Assembly (NCBI RefSeq): GCF_030929505.1
Contig: NZ_JAVFVV010000012.1
Location: forward strand, 1-64,000
Length of the DNA: 64,000 nucleotides
Direction: 5' to 3'
From: Mesorhizobium sp. LHD-90
GTDB lineage: Bacteria; Pseudomonadota; Alphaproteobacteria; Rhizobiales; Rhizobiaceae
Shown piece after piece: positions 1-8,640 of this stretch (position 1 is its first letter; the number at the start of each line of letters is the position of its first letter). Made by a program: the position numbers and the translations under genes. Below the pieces are notes generated by a model. That model was not told where the DNA came from, did not search any database, and was given only the letters and a program-made list of their open reading frames with translations.

Positions 1-53
1 TGCTCGCGCAAAACCGCAATGATCTGCTCTTCCGTAAACCGCTTTCTCTTCAT
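1..53 (-). CDS. IS3-family transposase OrfA, N-terminal 17 residues (partial)
   Basis: The minus strand from the ATG at 53 reads MKRKRFTEEQIIAVLRE and then leaves the window. This is the typical start of IS3-family OrfA helix-turn-helix proteins, which bind the element ends and are joined to OrfB, the DDE transposase, by programmed frameshifting. AAGGAC a few bases before the ATG can act as ribosome binding site. The rest of the gene is outside, so whether the element is intact cannot be judged. Confidence 0.75.
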   Translation of the reverse strand, partial: MKRKRFTEEQIIAVLRE

Positions 54-119
54 CAGTCCGTCCTTCAAACAAGGGCCGGACTCTAATCTCAACTGGAGGA
101 AATTACCGGGGGCAGGTCA
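1..119 (-). mobile_element. End of an IS3-family (IS407-like) insertion sequence
   Basis: On the minus strand the element begins at 119 with TGACCTGCCCCCGGTAATTT, which resembles the terminal inverted repeats of the IS407 group, followed by a short leader and the start codon of orfA. Only this end is in the window; the rest lies left of base 1. The boundary at 119 is set by the conserved TGACCTGCCCC start. A target duplication cannot be assessed because the other end is missing. Confidence 0.8.
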
Positions 120-241
120 GCAGACACGCCCTGGCCGATGAACTCATACGGCTTGCAGACATTCCAGCGATCACCGAGTGGACAGAATCGCTTTGGGGCA
201 TCGGCGGTCCATGGAGCCGCCCGCGCACAGTCCAGAATCCT

Positions 242-646
242 GTGCCATTTATCTCAAAGGATCTAAGAGCTTCTGTAAGAATGCCATCACTTACAGAAAA
301 ACGCGGATTACTGGCGCGAGATGGTTTTCATTGTCGATTTTGCGGAATCCCGCTGGTCCGCTCCGAAACCAGATCATTGATCCGCACAGTTTTTCCAGGG
401 GCCCTGCGCTGGGGTAGCCTTAACTCGGAACAACACGCTGGATTTCAAGCTCTATGGCTTCAGTACGACCATTTGATTCCTCACGCGAGAGGAGGGACGA
501 ATGAGCCGAGCAACATGGTTGTGACTTGCGCGCCCTGTAACAACGGTCGTTCAAATCTTACGCTGGAAGAAGCAGGCCTCCTCGATCCGCGTTTGCGAGA
601 GCCTCGTCTAACTCACTGGGACGGTTTGGAACGGTTTCGCGCCTAA
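242..646 (+). CDS. HNH endonuclease domain protein, possibly 5'-truncated by the adjacent IS
   Basis: The protein has an HNH nuclease core with zinc ligands: a CRFC pair after RDGFH, then YDHLIPHARGG, then CAPCNN. The D-H, N and N residues of the HNH motif are visible. The GTG at 242 is the first start-like codon after the IS that gives a reasonable product. However, the same frame stays open leftwards through 122 and into the IS end, coding plausible protein (ADELIRLADIPAITEW). The gene may therefore have been longer and cut by the insertion. It ends convergently with the Gre-family gene, overlapping it by 4 bases. Family members include homing-type, restriction-associated and phage nucleases; the exact role is unknown. 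Confidence 0.65.
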   Translation: MPFISKDLRASVRMPSLTEKRGLLARDGFHCRFCGIPLVRSETRSLIRTVFPGALRWGSLNSEQHAGFQALWLQYDHLIPHARGGTNEPSNMVVTCAPCNNGRSNLTLEEAGLLDPRLREPRLTHWDGLERFRA

Positions 647-1137
647 CCCTTATAAGATCGCGTGACAGCAATTGAATCGACCTCCAAGATCTCCCACGCC
701 TTGCCGTTGACGCTCGCCTCCTCGCCGATTCCCTTGCCGAACAGCGCCTTGGCCATCGGCGAAACGTGGCTGATCGTGCCGTGCGCGGCGTCCGCCTCGT
801 CCTCGCCGACGATCTTCCAGGTGTGCCGCTTGCCGTCCTCGCCCTTGAGCGCGACCGTCATGCCGAAGCGCACCACCTCGGAATCCGGTTCGGGCACGGA
901 AACCTCCGCCGTCTCGCGCCGCGCCGTCCAGTAGCGCAGGTCGCGCGAAACCAGCGCAATGCGCTCGCGGTCGGACGAGCGCTCGGCCTCGCCGAGATCC
1001 TCGCGCAGTCTTGCAAGTTCCTTCTCGATCTGCGCCAGGCCTTTTTCGGTAACGAGATTACGGTGGGGGCTCACCGGCCGCTCGCCGATGTCGGCAATGG
1101 CCTCGTTGTCGTCTTCCCGGGTAAACGCTCTGCTCAT
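643..1137 (-). CDS. GreA/GreB-family transcription elongation factor
   Basis: A 164-residue protein with an N-terminal coiled-coil region (about residues 25-80, KGLAQIEKELARLREDL) and a C-terminal FKBP-like Gre domain (about 85-160, including VRFGMTVALKGEDG and SPMAKALFGKGIGEE). Gre factors insert the coiled coil into the RNA polymerase secondary channel and stimulate cleavage of backtracked RNA. The sequence is divergent from canonical GreA, so it is probably a paralogue and may instead belong to the Rnk/Gfh-like competitors. It is a single gene; its 3' end overlaps the convergent HNH gene by 4 bases. Confidence 0.8.
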   Translation of the reverse strand: MSRAFTREDDNEAIADIGERPVSPHRNLVTEKGLAQIEKELARLREDLGEAERSSDRERIALVSRDLRYWTARRETAEVSVPEPDSEVVRFGMTVALKGEDGKRHTWKIVGEDEADAAHGTISHVSPMAKALFGKGIGEEASVNGKAWEILEVDSIAVTRSYKG

Positions 1138-1233
1138 CGGGCAAATCTAGGCCCGCGCCGCGCCGCCGACAAGCGAAATGACGGGAATGGCATGTGTCGT
1201 GCAACGCGCCTGCCGCATGCGGAATCTGTGCCG

Positions 1234-2613
1234 ATGTTGAACAGGCGTCTCTTTCTGGCGGGCTCGGCCGGCCTCGCAGCGGCGGGCTTATGCTCGCCGG
1301 CGCAGGCGGTGTCGCGCGCGCCGGCCGGCATAGAGATGGCGACGTTGCGCGGCGCGATCAGCGCCGGCGAATTCGGCGTCGCACCTGACACGCTCGACGA
1401 CCAGAGCAAGGCCTTTTCAAAACTCCTCGAAAAATCCGCAAAAACCGATACGCCGGTCTTCCTGCCGCCCGGAACCTACGTCGTTTCCAACATCACCCTG
1501 CCGCGCCGCGTGCGGCTTTCCGGCGTGCCGGGCGCGACAAGGCTGCTTTACGGCGGCGAAGGGCACCTGCTGCTTGCCGAAAACGCCGAGCACATCGAAC
1601 TGACCGGGTTGGTGCTGGACGGCGCCAACCGCTGGATCGGCGACCATGCGCAAGGGCTCTGCGACTTCCGCCGCGTGGCGCAGCTCGTCGTCGACAATTG
1701 CCAGATTCTTGGCAGCGGCGGCAACGGTCTGGCGCTGGAAACCGTGTCCGGCCGCATCGAGCGCACGATCATCTCCGGTGCTGCCGAGTCCGGCATCTAT
1801 TCGGTCGAGGCCGGCCGGCTGACGATTTCCGGCAACAGCGTGACCGACTGCGCCAATGGGGGCATCCTGGTGCACCGCTGGCAGGCGGCGGACGATTTCA
1901 CAATGGTCATCAACAACCGCGTCGAGCGCATCGCCGCGCGCAAGGGCGGCACGGGGCCTTACGGCAACGGCATCAACGCGTTTCGTGCCGACAAGGTAAT
2001 GATCGCCAACAATTTTGTCTCCGACTGCGCCTTTTCCGCCATCCGCGCCAACAGCGCCAGCGGTGTCCAGATCCTCGGCAACAATTGCAGCCGCAGCGGC
2101 GAGACCGCCATCTATTCCGAATTTTCGTTTCAGGGCGCGGTGATCAGTTCCAACATCGTCGACGGCGCCGCCAACGGCATCGCCATCGTCAACTTCAACG
2201 AGGGCGGTCGGCTGGCCGTTTGCTCCGGCAACATCGTGCGCAACATCTCGAATATCGGCCCCTACCCGTTCGACCGCCCCATCTTCGGCGTCGGCATCAC
2301 CGTCGAAGCCGACACGACGCTGACCGGCAACGTGGTCGAGGACAGCGCCCGCTACGGCATGCAGCTCGGCTGGGGTCCGTATCTGCGCAACGTCTCGGCG
2401 GTGGGCAACGTCATCCGCAAGGCGAAGGTCGGCATCGCGGTAACCGTGGTCGAAGGCGTCGGCCCGGCTGTTATCACCGACAACATCATCGAGGCTACCC
2501 CCGATGGCGCCGTCGTCGGCTTCCGCTGGACCGAAACCGCAACCGGCGACATGGCCGCCGCCGGGACATCCGGCTACAGCCATCTGACGATCGAGCGGAA
2601 TCAAGTTCGTTGA
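1234..2613 (+). CDS. Tat-exported right-handed beta-helix repeat protein (TIGR03808 type)
   Basis: The 459-residue product starts MLNRRLFLAGSAGLAAAG, a twin-arginine signal ending near AQA at about residue 26. After it comes a parallel beta-helix region with many N-x-I/V and G-N-x-V rungs (for example GNSVTDCANGG, NNFVSDCAFSA, GNVIRKAKVG), like pectate-lyase-fold carbohydrate-active proteins. It fits the alphaproteobacterial family of twin-arginine-translocated uncharacterised repeat proteins. The start at 1234 is chosen because it places the RR motif at residues 4-5. The gene stands alone, divergent from the Gre-family gene. The substrate is unknown; a periplasmic polysaccharide-related role is inference. 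Confidence 0.8.
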   Translation: MLNRRLFLAGSAGLAAAGLCSPAQAVSRAPAGIEMATLRGAISAGEFGVAPDTLDDQSKAFSKLLEKSAKTDTPVFLPPGTYVVSNITLPRRVRLSGVPGATRLLYGGEGHLLLAENAEHIELTGLVLDGANRWIGDHAQGLCDFRRVAQLVVDNCQILGSGGNGLALETVSGRIERTIISGAAESGIYSVEAGRLTISGNSVTDCANGGILVHRWQAADDFTMVINNRVERIAARKGGTGPYGNGINAFRADKVMIANNFVSDCAFSAIRANSASGVQILGNNCSRSGETAIYSEFSFQGAVISSNIVDGAANGIAIVNFNEGGRLAVCSGNIVRNISNIGPYPFDRPIFGVGITVEADTTLTGNVVEDSARYGMQLGWGPYLRNVSAVGNVIRKAKVGIAVTVVEGVGPAVITDNIIEATPDGAVVGFRWTETATGDMAAAGTSGYSHLTIERNQVR

Positions 2614-2651
2614 GTCCGAAAGCAAGTCGATCGCACGGTCTGAACAATGCC

Positions 2652-2672
2652 GAGGCCGCTTTTTGCGGCCTC
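2652..2672. terminator. Perfect 8-bp hairpin with T5 loop, candidate terminator
   Basis: GAGGCCGC at 2652-2659 pairs with GCGGCCTC at 2665-2672 around a TTTTT loop, 39 bases after the stop codon of the Tat-exported protein. No T-tract follows on either strand, so it is a weak intrinsic terminator or simply an mRNA-stabilising hairpin. The remainder of 2614-2882 shows no gene. Confidence 0.45.
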
Positions 2673-2882
2673 TCGTGAAGCGGTTTGGCGAGTCCGCTTC
2701 CGGCAATCCGGCTAGCGCGTTGATCTGGCTCGATATTCCGGACTTCACGCACATTTTTGCGACGCGACTCGGCCGACACGCTCAGGCAGGCCACAGCGCT
2801 CTTCCGGGTGTCAGCGCAGCCAAGCGAATTGCAAGCAATAACAATGCCCTAGACAAACTCCCTAGACAGCCGGAAGACATCC

Positions 2883-3890
2883 TCAGGCCATCAGCGCTTC
2901 CGCCGGGCGCAGCATGCCGACCGCAACGCCTCTGCGGTTGAGCACGGGCGGCCTTGCCATCTCGCCCAGCCGTTTGGAAAGCGTTTCGTCGCCCTTCAGC
3001 AGCCGGCTCAAAACGGAGGCGACCATGACTTCCGCCGCCCTTTCTCCCCCGTCCGCGGCCTTCAGCGCGATGCCGAAGCCCAGTTCCGGCACGCCCGCGC
3101 AATAGACGCCCTCGGCGCCGATCTTGACGAAAATCCGACCGGGTGCGGCCTGCATCAGCCTTGTGTCGGCCCGTCCGGTGCCGGCGACATAGAAGGGTTC
3201 AGCCATGCAGGCTTCGGTCAGCCGCTTCGCCGCGGCGGCGCGTGCGGGCGAAAAGCCGTTTCCGGTCAGCATCTTGGCGAAACCGATGGCAAGATCCTTC
3301 AGCGGCACCGCATAGGTGGGGATCGAGCAGCCATCAATGCCGCTATTGTCCGAATCGTGCCTGGCGCCGGTCACCTCCTCCATCGCCTGACGCACCATCC
3401 GCTGCGAGCGATGGCCCGCACCGACATAACCGCGATGGTCGAAACCGAGATGCACGCAGGTGCATATAAAACCGGAGTGTTTGCCCGAACAGTTGTTGTG
3501 CAGGTCGTTCGGTTTGCCGCCCGACCGCGCCAGCGCCAGCGTCGAATCCTGATGGCTCGGCCAGTGCGTCCCGCACTCCAAAGCCATCCCATCCAGCCCT
3601 GCCCTGGCCAGCATCGAGGACGCCAGTTCGACATGCGCCGGCTCGCCGCCATGAGAGGCGCAGGCCAGCGCCAACTCCTTGTTTCCAAATGAGAAAGCAT
3701 CCGCTGCACCGCTTTCGACCAGCGGCAGCGCCTGGATCGCCTTGACCGCCGAGCGGGGGAAAACCGGCTGGTGAACGTCGCCGATTTCGAGTACCGGCCT
3801 GCCGTCCGCGTCGAACACAGCCACCGCGCCGCGATGCAGGCTCTCGACGATCCCGCCGCGCAGTACTTCTACCAGCACCGGATTGGTCAC
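2883..3890 (-). CDS. ansA: L-asparaginase II (Rhizobium etli AnsA type)
   Basis: The 335-residue protein belongs to the asparaginase II family (Pfam PF06089), unrelated to E. coli-type asparaginases. It hydrolyses asparagine to aspartate and ammonia, presumably in the cytoplasm since no signal peptide is seen. Residues matching those described for the R. etli enzyme are present: S47 and K50 in FPRSAVK, C134 and K137 in NNCSGKH, and C188 in GIDGCS. These are serine/lysine tandem and zinc-ligand positions. The length is normal. It lies 44 bases downstream of a small secreted unknown on the same strand; no linked asparagine transporter or regulator is seen. Confidence 0.87.
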   Translation of the reverse strand: MTNPVLVEVLRGGIVESLHRGAVAVFDADGRPVLEIGDVHQPVFPRSAVKAIQALPLVESGAADAFSFGNKELALACASHGGEPAHVELASSMLARAGLDGMALECGTHWPSHQDSTLALARSGGKPNDLHNNCSGKHSGFICTCVHLGFDHRGYVGAGHRSQRMVRQAMEEVTGARHDSDNSGIDGCSIPTYAVPLKDLAIGFAKMLTGNGFSPARAAAAKRLTEACMAEPFYVAGTGRADTRLMQAAPGRIFVKIGAEGVYCAGVPELGFGIALKAADGGERAAEVMVASVLSRLLKGDETLSKRLGEMARPPVLNRRGVAVGMLRPAEALMA

Positions 3891-3934
3891 GATCTTGTCT
3901 TCCCGTTGATTTCGTTCGGCAAAAGGGCGTTTTC

Positions 3935-4453
3935 CTATTGATCGAACGCGCCGTGAAGTATCTCGCGCAAACTATGCGGCGCGCTGCCGTCCGGCGCACC
4001 CATGAACCGGACGTCGTCGATACGGACTTCACCGCCTGACGAAACCAGGATCAGCGTGTCGGTCCAGCTCGCGTCCGGGCTCTGCCTGAAGGAGTAGGAA
4101 ACCGGTATTTCGGTTCTTCCCGCGCGTTCCGTCGGGACTCCCGGCTGGCAGTTGTCCGGCAGGTCGGGAAAACTCTGGTAGGGGATGCCGTCGCCGAAGG
4201 GCGGCTTTTCGTCCGGCGTCGCCTCGGCGATGATCTTGTTGCGCGCTTCCGCCTCGGCGATCACTGCCAGCAGAGAGCGCGTCAACAGCGGCTTGACGGC
4301 TTCCGCGTCGCCCGCGGTTCGCGTCTTGCAGAAGGCCACGGCAAGCTGAACCGCGCCGTCGGCTGCCCATGAACCGGATGTCGCGGCAATGGAAAGCAAC
4401 GCGCCAAACAACAGCGCAATCAAGGCTTTGGGTTGATTCCTTGCACACGCCAT
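3935..4453 (-). CDS. Secreted hypothetical protein
   Basis: A 172-residue protein starting MACARNQPKALIALLFGALL, a clear signal peptide probably cleaved after GSWA at about residue 30. The mature part has a few cysteines (AVAFCKT, DNCQPG) and a hydrophilic alpha/beta pattern, with a conserved-looking end (VRFMGAPDGS). An ATG 27 bases upstream (4480) is possible, but the 4453 start puts the positive residues next to the hydrophobic stretch. I do not recognise a family. It precedes the asparaginase gene on the same strand and may be cotranscribed. Confidence 0.65.
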   Translation of the reverse strand: MACARNQPKALIALLFGALLSIAATSGSWAADGAVQLAVAFCKTRTAGDAEAVKPLLTRSLLAVIAEAEARNKIIAEATPDEKPPFGDGIPYQSFPDLPDNCQPGVPTERAGRTEIPVSYSFRQSPDASWTDTLILVSSGGEVRIDDVRFMGAPDGSAPHSLREILHGAFDQ

Positions 4454-4522
4454 CTTGCCAGCCGATTCAACATACGACATCGCCGATACCGGCGATCGCC
4501 GCTTCGCGTCCGGCAGCGGCTT

Positions 4523-5689
4523 CTACCTGATCCGGTCGAGGATCGAAACGTAATTCGCCACGGCGGCGCCGCCCATGTTGAAGATGCCGCCGAGCTTCGC
4601 GTCCTTGACCTGGATGCCGCCGGCCTCGCCAGCAAGCTGCATGGCGGTCAGCACATGCATGGACACGCCCGTCGCGCCGATCGGATGGCCTTTTGCCTTC
4701 AACCCGCCGGACGGATTGACCGGCAACCGGCCGCCTTTCTCGGTCTGGCCCTCGGCCACGATCGCCGCACCCTGGCCGCGCGGCGCAAGGCCCATCGCCT
4801 CGTATTCGATCAACTCGGCAATAGTGAAACAGTCATGCGTCTCGACGAAGGACAGGTCGTCCAGCGTCACGCCCGCGGCCTTGAGCGCCCGCGCCCAGGC
4901 CTGCTCGCAGCCTTCGAACAGCAGGATGTCGCGCTTCGACATGGGCAGGAAATCCTGGACATGCTCGTTCGCCCGGAAGGCGACGGCGCGCCGCATGGAG
5001 AGCGCCGTGGTCGCGTCGGTCAGCACCAGCGCGGCGGCGCCGTCGGACACCAGCGAACAGTCGGTGCGCTTCAGCGGGCCGGCGACAAACGGATTCTTCT
5101 CGCTCTCCTGCCGGCAGAAGTCGAACCCAAAATCCTTGCGCATCTGCGCGTAGGGATTGTCGACGCCGTTCCTGTGGTTCTTGGCGGCGATCATGGCGAG
5201 CGCGTCCGACTGGTCGCCATGACGCTGGAAATAGGCGCTGGCGATCTTGCCGAACACGCCGGCGAAACCGGCCGGCGTGTCGCCTTCCTCGGGCAGATAG
5301 GAGGCACGCAGCAGATTTTTGCCGATCTCAGGGCCGGGCGTGGTGGTCATTTGTTCGGCGCCGACGACGAGCACGAACTTCGCCGCTCCGGCATCGATCG
5401 CGCGGATGCCCTGGCGCACAGCCGCCGACCCGGTGGCGCAGGCATTTTCGACACGGGTTGCCGGCTTGAAACGCAAGCGGTCGTCCGTCTGCAGGACGAG
5501 GCTGGCGGTGAAATCCTGTGCGGAGAAACCGGCGTTGAAGTGGCCGAGCACGATCTCGCCGACATCGTCCGGCCCGATGTCGGCATGCTCCAGCGCCTCG
5601 GCCGCCACCTTGGTGATCAGGCCCTCGAGCGTCTCGCCCTCCAGCTTTCCGAAGCGCGAATGCGCCCAGCCGACGATGCATGCGGTCAT
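4523..5689 (-). CDS. Thiolase family protein (acetyl-CoA acetyltransferase / SCP2-thiolase-like)
   Basis: A 388-residue thiolase. The nucleophilic cysteine is C84 in VENACATGSAAV; HDCFTIAEL carries the second active-site part, and the C-terminal GGLKAKGHPIGATG holds the catalytic histidine. The enzyme condenses or cleaves acyl-CoA; the sequence resembles the SCP2-type thiolases rather than PhaA or FadA, so the substrate is uncertain. The start at 5689 is preceded by GGGAGGTTGCC, an excellent ribosome binding site. It is divergent from betI across a 194-base region carrying a BetI-type palindrome, so coregulation with the bet operon is possible. Confidence 0.85.
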   Translation of the reverse strand: MTACIVGWAHSRFGKLEGETLEGLITKVAAEALEHADIGPDDVGEIVLGHFNAGFSAQDFTASLVLQTDDRLRFKPATRVENACATGSAAVRQGIRAIDAGAAKFVLVVGAEQMTTTPGPEIGKNLLRASYLPEEGDTPAGFAGVFGKIASAYFQRHGDQSDALAMIAAKNHRNGVDNPYAQMRKDFGFDFCRQESEKNPFVAGPLKRTDCSLVSDGAAALVLTDATTALSMRRAVAFRANEHVQDFLPMSKRDILLFEGCEQAWARALKAAGVTLDDLSFVETHDCFTIAELIEYEAMGLAPRGQGAAIVAEGQTEKGGRLPVNPSGGLKAKGHPIGATGVSMHVLTAMQLAGEAGGIQVKDAKLGGIFNMGGAAVANYVSILDRIR

Positions 5690-5837
5690 GGCAACCTCCC
5701 TAAAGTCACAGAATTGCGCGCGGCGTCGCTGGTGTCCAGAGACGGCCAGTCTGTTCAAGAATGAACGTTCTCGACCATACCGCAAACCGCGACAGTCCGC
5801 CATCGGCGCCAGCTACTGGCGCATTCGATTTTCATTG

Positions 5838-5851
5838 ATTGACCGCTCAAT
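5838..5851. promoter_or_regulatory. Candidate BetI operator
   Basis: ATTGACCGCTCAAT is an inverted repeat (ATTGA/TCAAT arms) 33 bases before the betI start. It resembles the palindrome bound by E. coli BetI (ATTGA-N4-CAAT-like core). The site sits between divergent thiolase and betI genes. Binding by this BetI is inferred. Confidence 0.65.
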
Positions 5852-5883
5852 AAAAAATAATCCTGTTCGCGGGAGAACGACCG

Positions 5884-6471
5884 ATGCCGAAACTGGGAAT
5901 GGAACCGTTGCGTCGCAGGGCGCTGATCGATGCCGCGATTTCCGCCATCGGCGACCGCGGCACGCTCGACGTCACCATGTCCGAGATCGCCGGGCGCGCA
6001 GGGGTGTCGCCAGCGCTGGCGCATCACTATTTCGGCGCCAAGGAAGACCTGCTGCAGGCGACCATGCGGCATCTGCTGGCCGATCTTGGCCGCGACATGA
6101 TCGTTGCGCTCCGCCGCGCGCCGACGCCGCGTGCCCGCATCTCGGCCGTGGTCCGCGTCAATTTTTCGGTCGGCCAGTTCCGGCAGGAGATCGTGCATGC
6201 CTGGCTCGCCTTCTATGTCGAGGCGCAGCGCTCGGCGCGGTTGCGCCGCCTGCTGAGGGTCTATAGCCGCCGGCTCTATTCCAACCTGATGAGCGGGCTG
6301 ACGCCTCTCTTCCAGCGCGCCGAGGCCGAGCGCATGGCGGAAGCCATCGCCGCCATGATCGACGGTCTCTATATCCGCCGCGCGCTTCGCGACGGCCTGC
6401 CCCATCCGGTCAGCGCCGCCGCGCTGGTCGAAGACTATGTCGAAACCAAACTGGCCGCCCGCAGCGCATGA
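5884..6471 (+). CDS. betI: HTH-type transcriptional repressor BetI
   Basis: The 195-residue TetR-family protein has the N-terminal helix-turn-helix (about residues 28-50: [20 protein letters not shown]) and the BetI-type C-terminal ligand domain ([20 protein letters not shown]). BetI represses choline-to-betaine genes and is relieved by choline. It is the first gene of the bet operon and overlaps betC by 4 bases (ATGA). A palindrome 33 bases upstream is a probable autoregulatory site. Family length and context make this assignment firm. Confidence 0.93.
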   Translation: MPKLGMEPLRRRALIDAAISAIGDRGTLDVTMSEIAGRAGVSPALAHHYFGAKEDLLQATMRHLLADLGRDMIVALRRAPTPRARISAVVRVNFSVGQFRQEIVHAWLAFYVEAQRSARLRRLLRVYSRRLYSNLMSGLTPLFQRAEAERMAEAIAAMIDGLYIRRALRDGLPHPVSAAALVEDYVETKLAARSA

Positions 6472-7994
6472 CCCGCCGTCCCAACATCTTGATCCTCATG
6501 GTCGATCAGCTTGCGGGAACGCTGTTTCCCGACGGGCCGGCCGATTTCCTGCACGCGCCGAACCTCAAGGCGCTGGCCACCCGCTCGGCGCGCTTGCGCA
6601 ACAACTATACTGCCTCGCCGCTCTGCGCGCCGGGCCGCGCCTCCTTCATGAGCGGGCAGTTGCCGTCGCGCACGCGCGTCTACGACAACGCGGCCGAGTT
6701 CGCCTCCTCGATCCCGACGTTCGCGCATCATCTGCGCGCGGCCGGCTATTCGACCTGCCTGTCTGGAAAGATGCATTTCGTCGGGCCGGATCAGTTGCAC
6801 GGTTTCGAGGAGCGGCTGACCACCGACATCTACCCGGCCGATTTCGGCTGGACGCCGGACTACCGCAAGCCGGGCGAGCGCATCGACTGGTGGTACCACA
6901 ATCTCGGCTCGGTCACCGGCGCGGGTGTCGCGGAGATCACCAACCAACTCGAATATGACGACGAGGTCGCCTTCCATGCGACGCAGAAGCTCTACGACTA
7001 TTCGCGGCGCCCGGACGGCCCCGACCGCCAACCCTGGTGCCTAACCGTTTCCTTCACCCACCCGCACGATCCCTACGTGGCGCGGCGAAAACACTGGGAC
7101 CTTTATGAGAACTGCCCGGCGCTGGAGCCGCGAGTCGGGTTCATCGAGCGCGAGGATCAGGACCCGCATTCGCAGCGGCTCTACGACGCCAGCGACTACG
7201 GCAGCTTTGACATCACGACCGAAAACATAAGACGGTCGCGCCAGGGCTATTTCGCGTCGATCTCCTACATCGACGAGAAGGTCGGCGAAATCCTCTCCGT
7301 GCTGGATGCCACGCGGATGCGTGACGACACGATCGTGCTGTTCTGCTCCGACCACGGCGACATGCTCGGCGAGCGCGGCCTGTGGTTCAAGATGTGTTTC
7401 TACGAAGGCTCCGCCCGGGTGCCGCTGATGATCGCCGGCCCGGAAATTCCGGGCGGGCTGATCGAGACCCCGACGTCAAACCTCGACATCTGCCCGACGC
7501 TTTGCGACCTCGCCGGAATCGATATCTCGCAAGTCCTTCCATGGACGGATGGGGAATCGCTAGTGCCGCTGATGCGGGGTCAGGAGCGGCAGGCGCCGGT
7601 GCTCATGGAATACGCCGCCGAAGGCTCGCAGGCGCCGATGGTGGCGATCCGCGAGGGCCGCCACAAGTTCGTGTTTTGCGAGATCGATCCGCCGCAACTG
7701 TTTGATCTGGAATCGGATCCGAGCGAACTCCAAAATCTCGCTGCCGATCCGGCAAACGCCGCGCTGGTCGCCGGGTTCATGGCTAAAGTCCGAGCCCGCT
7801 GGAACATGGCAAACTTCGACGCCGAGGTTCGCGAAAGCCAAGCCCGGCGCTGGGTGGTCTATCCGGCGCTGCGCAACGGCGCCTATTACCCGTGGGAATT
7901 CCAGCCGCTGCAAAAGGCGTCGGAGCGCTACATGCGAAACCACATGAACCTCGACAATCTCGAGGAAAGCAAACGCTACCCGCGAGGAGAATGA
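6468..7994 (+). CDS. betC: Choline-sulfatase BetC
   Basis: The 508-residue type I sulfatase hydrolyses choline-O-sulfate to choline and sulfate. The sulfatase signature is at residues 53-57 (C-A-P-G-R), where the cysteine becomes formylglycine. The N-terminal metal site NILILMVDQ and the [13 protein letters not shown] metal-binding segment are present, and the C-terminal region contains [20 protein letters not shown], as in rhizobial BetC. No signal peptide, so cytoplasmic. It overlaps betI by 4 bases and is followed after one base by the GST gene. Confidence 0.94.
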   Translation: MTRRPNILILMVDQLAGTLFPDGPADFLHAPNLKALATRSARLRNNYTASPLCAPGRASFMSGQLPSRTRVYDNAAEFASSIPTFAHHLRAAGYSTCLSGKMHFVGPDQLHGFEERLTTDIYPADFGWTPDYRKPGERIDWWYHNLGSVTGAGVAEITNQLEYDDEVAFHATQKLYDYSRRPDGPDRQPWCLTVSFTHPHDPYVARRKHWDLYENCPALEPRVGFIEREDQDPHSQRLYDASDYGSFDITTENIRRSRQGYFASISYIDEKVGEILSVLDATRMRDDTIVLFCSDHGDMLGERGLWFKMCFYEGSARVPLMIAGPEIPGGLIETPTSNLDICPTLCDLAGIDISQVLPWTDGESLVPLMRGQERQAPVLMEYAAEGSQAPMVAIREGRHKFVFCEIDPPQLFDLESDPSELQNLAADPANAALVAGFMAKVRARWNMANFDAEVRESQARRWVVYPALRNGAYYPWEFQPLQKASERYMRNHMNLDNLEESKRYPRGE

Positions 7995-7995
7995 G

Positions 7996-8640
7996 ATGAT
8001 CACCGTTTGGGGCAGAGCGACCTCCGGCAATGTCCAGATCGTCATGTGGGCGCTGGCCGAGCTTGGGCTGAAAGCAGAGCGTCATGACATTGGCGGCGCC
8101 TTCGGCGGCAACAAGACGCCGGAATACCTGGCGATGAACCCCAACGGGCTGGTGCCGGTGCTGCGCGATCGTGATGGTCCGTTCCTGTGGGAGAGCGCGG
8201 CGATCCTGCGCTATCTCGGCGCGACCTATGGCGACGCCCAATTCTGGCCCGCCTCGCCGATCGAGCGGGCTCGCGTGGACATGTGGGCGGAGTGGATCAA
8301 GACGAGCTTCGGCCCAGTGCTTGGAACGGGCCTGTTCTGGCCGATCGTCGCCACCCCGCCGGCCAGGCGCGACCATGCCGGCATCGCGGCGGCCGCCGAA
8401 AAACTCAAGCCGCTCGCGGCCATGCTCGACGCCCGCCTCGCCGACGGGCCGTATCTCGGCGGCGGCGACATCTGCTTCGCCGACATCGTCGTCGGCGCAC
8501 CGCTCTACCGCTACTTCACGCTGGATTTCGACCGGACCGAGACACCGCACCTGCGGGCCTATTACGACCGGCTGACGGAACGGCCGGCCTATGCCGCGCA
8601 CGTCATGGTTTCCTACGAAAGCCTGAGGGCTAAAGAATGA
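7996..8640 (+). CDS. Glutathione S-transferase family protein
   Basis: The 214-residue protein shows an N-terminal thioredoxin-fold domain (about 1-80, with the GSH-binding WESAAILRYL near residues 55-66) and an all-helical C-terminal domain (about 90-205). A candidate catalytic serine lies at residue 9 (GRATSGNVQ). The gene starts right after betC and overlaps the next gene by 4 bases, so it is translationally embedded in the bet operon. A GST is not part of the known choline-to-betaine chemistry; protection against the aldehyde or peroxide by-products is one possibility. Confidence 0.85.
   Translation: MITVWGRATSGNVQIVMWALAELGLKAERHDIGGAFGGNKTPEYLAMNPNGLVPVLRDRDGPFLWESAAILRYLGATYGDAQFWPASPIERARVDMWAEWIKTSFGPVLGTGLFWPIVATPPARRDHAGIAAAAEKLKPLAAMLDARLADGPYLGGGDICFADIVVGAPLYRYFTLDFDRTETPHLRAYYDRLTERPAYAAHVMVSYESLRAKE

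Noticed and set aside
1417-2754. A 445-residue open frame on the minus strand
   Set aside because: It lies opposite the Tat-exported repeat protein, whose product is coherent (twin-arginine signal, beta-helix repeats); the antisense frame is low-complexity D/V/A-rich and shows no motif.
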